10,709 nt of DNA from an uncultured Anaerotignum sp. (GTDB lineage Bacteria > Bacillota > Clostridia > Lachnospirales > Anaerotignaceae), in assembly GCF_934277605.1 (NCBI RefSeq), contig NZ_CAKQVD010000064.1:1-10709 (forward strand), written 5' to 3'. The position numbers and the translations under genes were made by a program. Shown one piece after another: positions 4,855 through 10,709 of this stretch; position 1 is the stretch's first letter, and the number at the start of each line of letters is the position of its first letter. The notes below the pieces were generated by a model. It made no database searches. It worked only from the letters and a program-made list of their open reading frames with translations, and was not told the DNA's origin.

Positions 4855-7800
4855 TGCCTCAAAGCATTTTTTAATCAGCAGCAGTGGCTTTTCCGCCTCA
4901 TTTCTGCCGGGCTTGATGGTCAAATACGGGTTTGCCCCTGCCGTAAAGAGATATTTTCCGCTTTCCTTCGCAATCATCTGCATCAGCCTTTGCGGCTCCA
5001 GCTTTGCCTGCGGCTGAAATTCCAGCAGAATGTTCCCATGCTTCTGGCTGATGGAGCGAATCCCCATTTCATGCGCCTCCGCCTTTATCAGAACCACCTC
5101 CAGCAAAAGCTGTACGCTCCTTGGCAAATCGCCGTAACGGTCCTCCAGCTCCTCCTGCATATCGTAATATTCCTCCATGGTGCGAATCCCCGCAATTTTC
5201 TTATACAGCTCCATCCGCTGCTCTTGGTTTTTGATATAAAAATCCGGAATATAGGCGCTGATATTCAAATCAATCGACGTTTCAAAGGCTTCCTCCTTCG
5301 GTGCCTCTCCCTTCAGGTTCTGCACCTCCTCCTCGAGCAGACGGCAATACATATCGTAGCCAACCGCCTCCATGTGTCCATGCTGCTCTGCGCCAAGCAA
5401 ATTGCCTGCCCCACGGATTTCCAAATCCCGCATGGCAATCTTAAAGCCGGAGCCGAATTCGGTAAATTCCCGAATGGTCTGCAAGCGCTTTTCCGCCGCC
5501 TCCCGCAGCATTTTGTCCCGCCGATACATCAAATAGGCATACGCAATGCGGTTGCTTCTGCCCACACGCCCACGCAGCTGATAAAGCTGTGAAAGCCCCA
5601 TGCGGTCTGCATCCTGAATGATGATGGTGTTTGCATTTGCAATATCCATCCCCGTTTCAATAATCGTTGTGCAGACCAAAACATCAATTTCGCCGCTGAT
5701 GAAATCGCCCATAATGCGTTCCAGCTCTCTTTCCGACATTTGCCCGTGTGCGTATGTCACAGTGGCCTCCGGCACAAGCTTTTGCACCCGAAACGCCTCC
5801 TCGCTGATGGATTCCACACGGTTATAAAGATAAAACACCTGTCCGCCACGGCTGATTTCCCTGTGAATTGCCTCTCGGATAAACTCAGGGTTATTCTCCA
5901 TCACATAGGTCTGGACGGGGTGTCTTTCCTGCGGCGGCTCCTCCAAAAGGCTCATGTCACGAATCCCCGCAAGGCTCATGTGCAGGGTTCGGGGGATGGG
6001 CGTTGCCGAAAGCGTCAGCACATCCACGTTTTCCTTGAGTGCCTTCAGCTTTTCCTTGTGTGCCACGCCGAAGCGCTGCTCCTCATCCACAATAATCAAG
6101 CCAAGGTTTTTGAATTTGACATCCTTGGATAAAATGCGGTGTGTCCCAATCAAAATATCCGAGCTGCCCGCCGCAATATTCTTCAGGCTCTCCTTCTGCT
6201 GCTTCGGTGTGCGGAAACGGGAAAGCAGCTCCACATGAATCGGGTAGCCCGTCATTCTTTGGGTAAAGGTGTTATAGTGCTGCTGTGCCAAAATGGTTGT
6301 CGGCACCAAAAAAGCCACCTGCTTATCATCCTGCACTGCCTTAAACGCCGCACGAATGGCAACCTCCGTCTTGCCATAGCCGACGTCGCCGCAAATCAAT
6401 CGATCCATCACCTTACTGCTTTCCATGTCCTTTTTGACATCCTCAATGGCATTGAGCTGATCATCCGTTTCCTCATAAGGAAAGCTTTCCTCAAACTCCT
6501 GCTGCCAAACGGTATCCGCACCATAGACAAAGCCCTGTGCCGCCGCCCGTTTTGCATAAAGCGCCACCAAGTCCTCCGCCATGATTTGCACAGCCCTTCT
6601 GGCCTTTGCCTTTGCCTTCGCCCAATCCTGTCCGCCCAGCTTGTTCAGCTTCGGGGCAGCCGCACCTGTGCCGATATATTTCTGCACCAAGTCCATCTGG
6701 TTGACAGGCACAAAAAGATTGCCGCCGTCCCGATAGGAAATCTTCATGTAGTCCTTCTGCACGCCATCCACAGAGATTTTTTCCAACCCCCGAAAAACGC
6801 CAATCCCATGATTATCATGCACCACATAGTCCCCGATATGCAAATCGGTAAAGCTTTCGATTGCCGCACCGTTTTTCCTGCGTTTCTTCCTCTTTTTCTT
6901 CTCCTTGCCGCCAAACAGCTCACTGTCGCAGAACACGGCAAAATCAATATAATCATATCGAAAGCCCTTGGAAAGCGTCCCTCTGGCCACCCAAACAGCA
7001 CCCTTCGGCACCTCCTTCTCCAAGCTGTCGATATAAACCGCCTCCAAGCCCATCTCCTGCAGCTCCTTTGCCATGCGCTGCGCTCTGGTGCCGCTGCCCG
7101 CAAGAATCAGTGTGCGGAAGCGGTTCTTTTTCAAATATTCCAATTCCTCGCAGAACAAATCCGCTCTCTGTCGGAAGGAGGGCGTGGAACGCACAGAAAA
7201 ATTCACCATGGCCTTCGGGCGAAAATCCGCTGTCTTTTGGTTCAGCCCCGCAAGCAGCACCGTTGCAAAGCCCTCCGCCTGCCGCAAAATTTCCGTATAG
7301 TCATAAAGCATATTGCTCTGCCCCGGCAATAAATAGCCCTGCGCAATCCGCCCCTTCACGCTCTCCCGATATTCTGCCATCAAAATATCCATGTGCTCAC
7401 GGATTCTCTCCGGCTCATCAAACAAAATCAGCGTGTCCTCCTGCAAATAGGAAAGCAGGCTGACGGTTTCCTCATAAAAATAATCTGCGTATGCCCCCAA
7501 GGCAGACAATGTTTTTTCCTCACGCAAGCGTGCCGCATCCTCGCCGATATGCTCCCGCAGACGCTCTGCGTTTTCCGTTTCTCCCTTTTCTTCCAAACGC
7601 TTCAGCACCCGCTGATATTCCTTCTCGATTTTTTCTGCCGCCAAAACCGCCTGCGCCTCGGTATAGACCATCTCCCGCAGAGGAAAAATGCTCGTCTCCT
7701 CCAGCTTTTCCACAGACCGTTGGCTTTGTGCATCCATGCTGCGAATGGAATCAATCTCGTCATCCCAAAATTCGATACGCACCGCATCCTCTGCCGTCAG

Positions 7801-8349
7801 CGACCAAATATCCAAAATGCCGCCCCGCAGGCAAAATTGTCCGGGACTTTCCACCAGCTCCGTCCGCTCATAGCCCATGCGAATCAGCTTTCTTGTCAAA
7901 TCCGCAATCTCAAACACCTCTCCGCTGTGCAGGGTCAGCCGAAAATCCGCAAACACCTGCTTCGGCGGATATTTGTCCAATAATGCCTCCACCGAGGCAA
8001 CCATGACAGGATGCTCCCCCCGCAGCAATCGCTCCAAAACCAAAAACCGCTGCCGGTTCATTTCCATGCTATGCACATCTGCGCTGTAAAACAAAATATC
8101 CTTCGCAGGATAATAGACACAATCCTTTGTGAAAAAGGTCAAGTCCTCCAAAATCTCCTTTGCTCGCAGCTCACTGTAAGTCAAAAACAAGAGCGGACGC
8201 TTTGTTTCCTCCTGCAAGCTAAACGCCAAGTGATTTTTTGCGGCATCAATCACACCCGTTGCAAACACAGGCGTATCTCCCGTTTCAATTCCCTTCAAAA
8301 GCTGTTGAAAGCTGCCCAGTTCGGTCAGCGGTGCCGTTAAGGCCTTCAT
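4843..8349 (-). CDS. mfd: Transcription-repair coupling factor Mfd
   Basis: A 1168-residue protein, the usual full length. Mfd recognises RNA polymerase stalled at DNA damage, pushes it off and recruits UvrA. Regions seen in order: UvrB-like N-terminal module (about 1-350); a Lys/Arg-rich linker (482-492); the RNA polymerase interaction domain beginning IGDYVVHDNHGIGVF (505-519); and a RecG-like DNA translocase. The translocase has Walker A GDVGYGKT (654-661), DEEQ (755-758), SATPIPRT (781-788), TIIETG (895-900) and QLRGRVGR (924-931). A C-terminal regulatory domain (about 1020-1168) with the usual RMELYKKIAGI stretch ends the protein. All helicase motifs are intact. The ATG overlaps the pth stop by 4 nt (ATGA), with GAGGTG upstream inside pth, so translation is probably coupled. 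No oddities seen. Confidence 0.98.
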   Translation of the reverse strand: MKALTAPLTELGSFQQLLKGIETGDTPVFATGVIDAAKNHLAFSLQEETKRPLLFLTYSELRAKEILEDLTFFTKDCVYYPAKDILFYSADVHSMEMNRQRFLVLERLLRGEHPVMVASVEALLDKYPPKQVFADFRLTLHSGEVFEIADLTRKLIRMGYERTELVESPGQFCLRGGILDIWSLTAEDAVRIEFWDDEIDSIRSMDAQSQRSVEKLEETSIFPLREMVYTEAQAVLAAEKIEKEYQRVLKRLEEKGETENAERLREHIGEDAARLREEKTLSALGAYADYFYEETVSLLSYLQEDTLILFDEPERIREHMDILMAEYRESVKGRIAQGYLLPGQSNMLYDYTEILRQAEGFATVLLAGLNQKTADFRPKAMVNFSVRSTPSFRQRADLFCEELEYLKKNRFRTLILAGSGTRAQRMAKELQEMGLEAVYIDSLEKEVPKGAVWVARGTLSKGFRYDYIDFAVFCDSELFGGKEKKKRKKRRKNGAAIESFTDLHIGDYVVHDNHGIGVFRGLEKISVDGVQKDYMKISYRDGGNLFVPVNQMDLVQKYIGTGAAAPKLNKLGGQDWAKAKAKARRAVQIMAEDLVALYAKRAAAQGFVYGADTVWQQEFEESFPYEETDDQLNAIEDVKKDMESSKVMDRLICGDVGYGKTEVAIRAAFKAVQDDKQVAFLVPTTILAQQHYNTFTQRMTGYPIHVELLSRFRTPKQQKESLKNIAAGSSDILIGTHRILSKDVKFKNLGLIIVDEEQRFGVAHKEKLKALKENVDVLTLSATPIPRTLHMSLAGIRDMSLLEEPPQERHPVQTYVMENNPEFIREAIHREISRGGQVFYLYNRVESISEEAFRVQKLVPEATVTYAHGQMSERELERIMGDFISGEIDVLVCTTIIETGMDIANANTIIIQDADRMGLSQLYQLRGRVGRSNRIAYAYLMYRRDKMLREAAEKRLQTIREFTEFGSGFKIAMRDLEIRGAGNLLGAEQHGHMEAVGYDMYCRLLEEEVQNLKGEAPKEEAFETSIDLNISAYIPDFYIKNQEQRMELYKKIAGIRTMEEYYDMQEELEDRYGDLPRSVQLLLEVVLIKAEAHEMGIRSISQKHGNILLEFQPQAKLEPQRLMQMIAKESGKYLFTAGANPYLTIKPGRNEAEKPLLLIKKCFEALKD

Positions 8350-9047
8350 TCTGTATTCACCTCATCAGTGGTCTTTTTTTCTGCCTGATCCTTTTCTGCC
8401 TGCTCCTTTTCTGCCTTCTGCTTCTTCATGGTCTTGGGCTTTTGGTTCACACGGTTCGCCGCCTCCGCAACCCCACGGGAAAGCATCAGCTCCACGCCCT
8501 GCACCGCCTTATCCATGCCCTCTGCCATGGCAGGCAAATCATCGGGGCTGAATTTCGCAAGCACATAATCCGCCAAGTCCCAGCCCTTCGGCTTTTCGCC
8601 AATGCCGACCTTAATGCGGTTGAAAACATCCGTCCCCATCTGTTCTATGATGTTGCGGATACCGTTATGCCCGCCGTGGCTGCCCTTCTCCCGAATCCGC
8701 ACACTGCCGCAGGGCAGGCTTGTGTCATCAAAAATCACAACAAAACGCTCCTGCGGAATTTTATAAAAATTCACAATTTCACGCACACTTTCGCCGCTCA
8801 GGTTCATAAAGGTCTGCGGCTTTACCAAAAGCACACGCTTTCCACGAATCACGCCATCCCCCACCAAAGCCTTGTTTTTCAATTTTTCCACAGGAATATC
8901 GTATTTCTCCGCAAGCCTGTCAATCACACAAAAGCCGACATTGTGCTTTGTTTCGGCATATTCTCTGCCGGGGTTGCCAAGCCCCACAATGCAGTAAAAC
9001 TCCTGCCCCCTCGATTCCTGATTTTTAAATCTGTCAAAAAGACCCAT
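8346..9047 (-). CDS. pth: Peptidyl-tRNA hydrolase with extended ends
   Basis: A 233-residue cytoplasmic enzyme that cuts peptides from prematurely released peptidyl-tRNA. Family motifs are complete: VGLGNPG with N25, catalytic H35 in TKHNVGF, KPQTFMNLSG with N82, D107 in IFDDTSLPCG, and GSHGGHNGI with N128. Bacterial Pth is usually about 185-200 residues. Here there are about 15 extra residues at the N-terminus and a charged C-terminal tail of about 30 residues (from about 203) with a repeated AEK-Q unit, probably disordered. The start ATG 9047 has GGAGG 8-10 nt upstream; an internal start would lack a site. It is first in the pth-mfd operon, behind a promoter and a structured leader. Confidence 0.95.
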   Translation of the reverse strand: MGLFDRFKNQESRGQEFYCIVGLGNPGREYAETKHNVGFCVIDRLAEKYDIPVEKLKNKALVGDGVIRGKRVLLVKPQTFMNLSGESVREIVNFYKIPQERFVVIFDDTSLPCGSVRIREKGSHGGHNGIRNIIEQMGTDVFNRIKVGIGEKPKGWDLADYVLAKFSPDDLPAMAEGMDKAVQGVELMLSRGVAEAANRVNQKPKTMKKQKAEKEQAEKDQAEKKTTDEVNTE

Positions 9048-9081
9048 CTGCCTTTCCTCCTATCCGTAAACACAACGAAAT

Positions 9082-9179
9082 GCCCTAATTAAAAAATTAG
9101 AGCTGCTGTTCTAAGGTGGGTCCCAATAAGAAAGCTTTCGGCATTTCAGGATGCAAGGCTTCTTATCCGGGCGCACCTT
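9082..9179 (-). promoter_or_regulatory. Structured RNA leader upstream of pth
   Basis: The pth transcript predicted to start near 9196 contains two strong folds. The first is a long irregular hairpin from 9179 to 9113. Its base AAGGTG pairs with CACCTT; then CCCGGATAAGAA pairs with TTCTTATTGGG (one bulge), AGC with GCT, and the tip GCAT with ATGC. The second (9103 to 9082) is a 9-bp hairpin GCTCTAATT/AATTAGGGC with a UUUU loop. Neither is followed by a U-run. It fits no riboswitch class I can name. Short words (AGAAGCCTT, CACCTT.GAAC) recall 6S RNA, but the length and arrangement do not match well. It could be an independent small RNA or a regulatory leader. Confidence 0.5.
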
Positions 9180-9202
9180 TATTCTGTTCATTTTTCAGAG
9201 TC

Positions 9203-9232
9203 ATTATAGCACAAAAATACGGCGAAAAACAA
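9203..9232 (-). promoter_or_regulatory. Promoter of the pth-mfd operon or leader RNA
   Basis: TATAAT (9203-9208) with TTGTTT (9227-9232) 18 nt upstream on the minus strand. It lies directly after the terminator of the dehydrogenase gene and predicts transcription from near 9196. Confidence 0.7.
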
Positions 9233-9233
9233 T

Positions 9234-9262
9234 AAAAAAAGGTGGATGCTTTCGCATCCACC
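9234..9262 (-). terminator. Terminator of the dehydrogenase gene
   Basis: On the minus strand GGTGGATGC and GCATCCACC form a perfect 9-bp stem with a GAAA tetraloop, followed by seven T. It lies about 30 nt past the stop codon. Confidence 0.95.
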
Positions 9263-9292
9263 CCGGAATTTCTATCTATGTATCAGATGAAA

Positions 9293-10273
9293 TTATTTTA
9301 CTTCGTTAACCAGTTCAGCGCCTTCCAAGAATGCCTTTGTGTTATCCATTGTAATCAAAGCCATCTGTTCCAGAGCTTCTTCTGTCAAGAATGCCTGGTG
9401 ACCGGAGATAACAACCTTGTCGCTTGCCAGCAGTCTGGACAGAGTCTTGTCATGTTCCTTCAGGTTGCTTCTGTCTTCAAAGAAGTATTCATGTTCTTTT
9501 TCGCAAACGTCCATACCTACGCCACGGAATTTGCCTGCTTCAACTGCGTCAGCCAGAGCTTCGGAGTCAACCAGACCACCACGAGCAACGTTGATGAAGA
9601 TAACGCCGTCTTTCATCTTAGCGATAGCGTCCTTATCAATCATGTGTCTTGTTGCGGGCATCAGAGGGCAGTGGATGGAGATAACATCAGAACGAGCATA
9701 CAGTTCATCCAGAGTTACATATTCCAGACCCAGGTTGGGGTTGGGGAATGCATCATAAGCGATGATGTCCATGCCGTAGCCCTTCAGGATGTTGATCATG
9801 CACTGACCGATTTTACCTGTACCGATAACACCTGCTGTTTTGCCGTACAGAGCAATACCTGTCAGACCAGCGATATCGAAGTTGAATTTTGTTGTTCTTG
9901 CATAGGACAGGTGAGGCTTTCTGTTTACAGCCATCAGCAGAGCTGCGCCCTGTTCTGCAACGGACTGAGGAGAGTAAGCGGGAACTCTCAGAACGGGCAG
10001 ACCACATTCTTTTGCAACATCCAGATCAACGCTGTCGAAACCTGCGCAACGCAGCAGAAGAACTTTAATACCCAGATTCTTCAGTTCACGAACAACTTCT
10101 GCAGGAAGCTCATCGTTAACGAAAGAGCAAGTTGCGTCATGGCCTGCTGCCAAGTGAGCAGTTGCGGGTGTCAGTCTTTCGTTGAAGAATGTGATTTCAT
10201 AACCATATTTTGCTGCTACGGGTTTGAATGCGTCTACCCAATAAGACTTTGTGTCAAAGAATGCAATTTTCAT
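9293..10273 (-). CDS. ldhA: D-lactate dehydrogenase-like D-2-hydroxyacid dehydrogenase
   Basis: A 326-residue NAD-dependent enzyme of the D-isomer 2-hydroxyacid dehydrogenase family, most likely reducing pyruvate to D-lactate to reoxidise NADH in fermentation. The Rossmann motif is GTGKIG (151-156), with D174 after the second strand favouring NADH over NADPH. The catalytic triad is R231 (NVARGG), E260 (CEKE) and H292 (GHQAFLTEEA). The CEKE-HEYFFEDRSN segment and GHQAFLT match the E. coli LdhA type better than hydroxyisocaproate dehydrogenases, though other 2-oxoacids cannot be excluded. The start ATG 10273 has AGGAGG 9 nt upstream. Codon choice looks more biased than in the neighbours, suggesting strong expression. 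It is monocistronic, with a near-consensus promoter, a possible Rex operator and its own terminator. Confidence 0.9.
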   Translation of the reverse strand: MKIAFFDTKSYWVDAFKPVAAKYGYEITFFNERLTPATAHLAAGHDATCSFVNDELPAEVVRELKNLGIKVLLLRCAGFDSVDLDVAKECGLPVLRVPAYSPQSVAEQGAALLMAVNRKPHLSYARTTKFNFDIAGLTGIALYGKTAGVIGTGKIGQCMINILKGYGMDIIAYDAFPNPNLGLEYVTLDELYARSDVISIHCPLMPATRHMIDKDAIAKMKDGVIFINVARGGLVDSEALADAVEAGKFRGVGMDVCEKEHEYFFEDRSNLKEHDKTLSRLLASDKVVISGHQAFLTEEALEQMALITMDNTKAFLEGAELVNEVK

Positions 10274-10330
10274 CGGTATCTTCCTCCTAAAAATTAAAAA
10301 ATTTGATAAGTGGATAGTAAAATTTTATAG

Positions 10331-10382
10331 CAAACAGAGGGAATCCTACACTGCGAATAGGAAATTTGCCTTACTCTGTTTG
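10331..10382 (-). promoter_or_regulatory. 5' leader hairpin of the dehydrogenase mRNA
   Basis: CAAACAGAG (10331-10339) and CTCTGTTTG (10374-10382) form a perfect 9-bp stem near the 5' end of the mRNA. A smaller inner stem TCCTA/TAGGA lies in its loop. About 55 nt of A/T-rich leader then lead to the ribosome binding site. It may stabilise the transcript. Confidence 0.55.
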
Positions 10383-10397
10383 TTTTACTTTTAACAA
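10380..10397. promoter_or_regulatory. Possible Rex operator at the dehydrogenase promoter
   Basis: The minus strand reads TTGTTAAAAGTAAAACAA, which matches the Rex-type pattern TTGTTAA-N4-TTAACAA at 12 of 14 positions. It overlaps the end of the -10 box and the start site, where a redox repressor would block transcription at low NADH. The site also coincides partly with the leader hairpin arm, so the match could be fortuitous. Confidence 0.4.
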
Positions 10398-10424
10398 TAT
10401 AATTCATTTTACCTTTTTTGTCAA
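10396..10424 (-). promoter_or_regulatory. Strong sigma-A promoter of the dehydrogenase gene
   Basis: Perfect TTGACA (10419-10424), 17-nt spacer, TATATT (10396-10401) on the minus strand. The predicted start near 10389 gives a leader of about 115 nt. Confidence 0.88.
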
Positions 10425-10592
10425 CCGAGTTTCTGTAAAATTGGCAGTTTTGCCGAACCCTTTTTTCTTGAATCTCTAAAAATACACCAGTTTCCATCTG
10501 TGTTTCCCTGTCTCTTTTTGGATATTATTTTTTTTGCTCATTCCTGCCAAAAAACAAGCCTCAAGCTGCACTATTTTTCAGTAAATAAAAAG
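10425..10592. other. A/T-rich spacer without recognised gene
   Basis: This stretch lies between the right-end terminator and the dehydrogenase promoter. It is rich in T-runs on the plus strand and holds a small inverted repeat TTGGCA/TGCCGA at 10441-10456. I see no ORF with a ribosome binding site and no further promoter or repeat. Confidence 0.5.
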
Positions 10593-10624
10593 AAAAACTC
10601 CCATTTTTTCATTTGGGAGTTTTT
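10593..10624 (-). terminator. Terminator of the right-end gene, probably bidirectional
   Basis: AAAAACTCCCA (10593-10603) and TGGGAGTTTTT (10614-10624) form an 11-bp stem with a 10-nt loop. A T-run follows the GC part on either strand. It lies about 35 nt past the stop of the partial gene at the right edge. Confidence 0.88.
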
Positions 10625-10658
10625 TCTGTCGGAATTTTGTGAATTTTTCGGCGTTTTC

Positions 10659-10709
10659 TTAGTCGAACAACTGAGAAATGGAAACGCCCTGATGGATGCA
10701 GTTGATTGC
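10659..10709 (-). CDS. C-terminus of an unidentified protein
   Basis: Only the last 16 codons are in the window, reading AINCIHQGVSISQLFD then TAA. The reading frame is open to the right edge, its codon choice is like that of the dehydrogenase gene, and a strong terminator follows, so I take it as a real gene end. The residues are too few to assign a family. Confidence 0.55.
   Translation of the reverse strand, partial: AINCIHQGVSISQLFD

Noticed and set aside
4681..8340. Many open frames on the plus strand opposite mfd
   Set aside because: They are shadows of the mfd reading frame; their translations are low-complexity and His/Leu/Arg-rich with no family likeness.
9082..9196. Complete 6S RNA gene
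   Set aside because: Only short words resemble 6S RNA. The expected length of about 180-200 nt, closing stem and central bubble cannot be laid out between the promoter and pth.
9242..10297. 351-codon open frame on the plus strand
   Set aside because: It is antisense to the dehydrogenase gene, begins inside its terminator and is Cys/Gln-rich as expected from the biased codons opposite.
10294..10497. 67-codon frame on the minus strand
   Set aside because: It covers the dehydrogenase promoter, operator and leader hairpin and lacks a ribosome binding site.
1..10709. CRISPR array, insertion sequence, prophage or integrase
   Set aside because: No regularly spaced direct repeats, transposase or recombinase frames, or attachment-site duplications were seen in the window.

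Overview
The window looks like chromosomal DNA of an anaerobic Firmicute of the class Clostridia, probably a Lachnospiraceae-like gut bacterium. The signs are AGGAGG-type ribosome binding sites, a pth-mfd-foldase lipoprotein order, a two-cluster ferredoxin/flavodoxin protein, a fermentative D-lactate dehydrogenase and a holin-like type I toxin. All protein genes lie on the minus strand; the only plus-strand transcript I infer is a small antisense RNA. Genus and species cannot be told from this sequence.

Right to left, in the direction of transcription: 10659-10709 is the last 16 codons of an unidentified gene, followed by a strong terminator (10593-10624). Then comes an ldhA-like D-2-hydroxyacid dehydrogenase (9293-10273). 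It has a near-consensus promoter, a possible Rex operator over the -10/+1 region, a leader hairpin and its own terminator. Next is a promoter and a structured leader of about 145 nt before pth (peptidyl-tRNA hydrolase). pth overlaps mfd (transcription-repair coupling factor) by 4 nt. A near-consensus promoter in the last codons of mfd drives a PrsA/SurA-like lipoprotein (3804-4790), which ends at a strong terminator (3760-3790).

Between that terminator and the next gene lies a compact locus of about 290 bp. It has a 26-residue holin-like toxin ORF on the minus strand (3573-3653), a convergent small RNA on the plus strand (about 3484-3570), a promoter for each, and inverted-repeat leaders. I read it as a type I toxin-antitoxin module. 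It is too short for ordinary gene calling and is the most notable item here.

Further left is an EFR1-type flavodoxin-ferredoxin protein (2494-3315) with a good promoter and terminator. The left end is a three-gene set: a VTC-type polyphosphate polymerase domain protein, a DUF4956 membrane protein and a CotH-family kinase-like protein. The last starts at TTG and runs off the window. DUF4956 and cotH are separated by about 260 nt that folds into a cloverleaf-like set of hairpins plus further stems, which no coding gene explains.

The house-keeping part (pth, mfd, foldase) serves translation, DNA repair and secretion. The dehydrogenase and the ferredoxin protein serve fermentation and redox balance. 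The VTC/DUF4956/CotH set suggests a membrane-linked polyphosphate or protein-phosphorylation function, which is not established.
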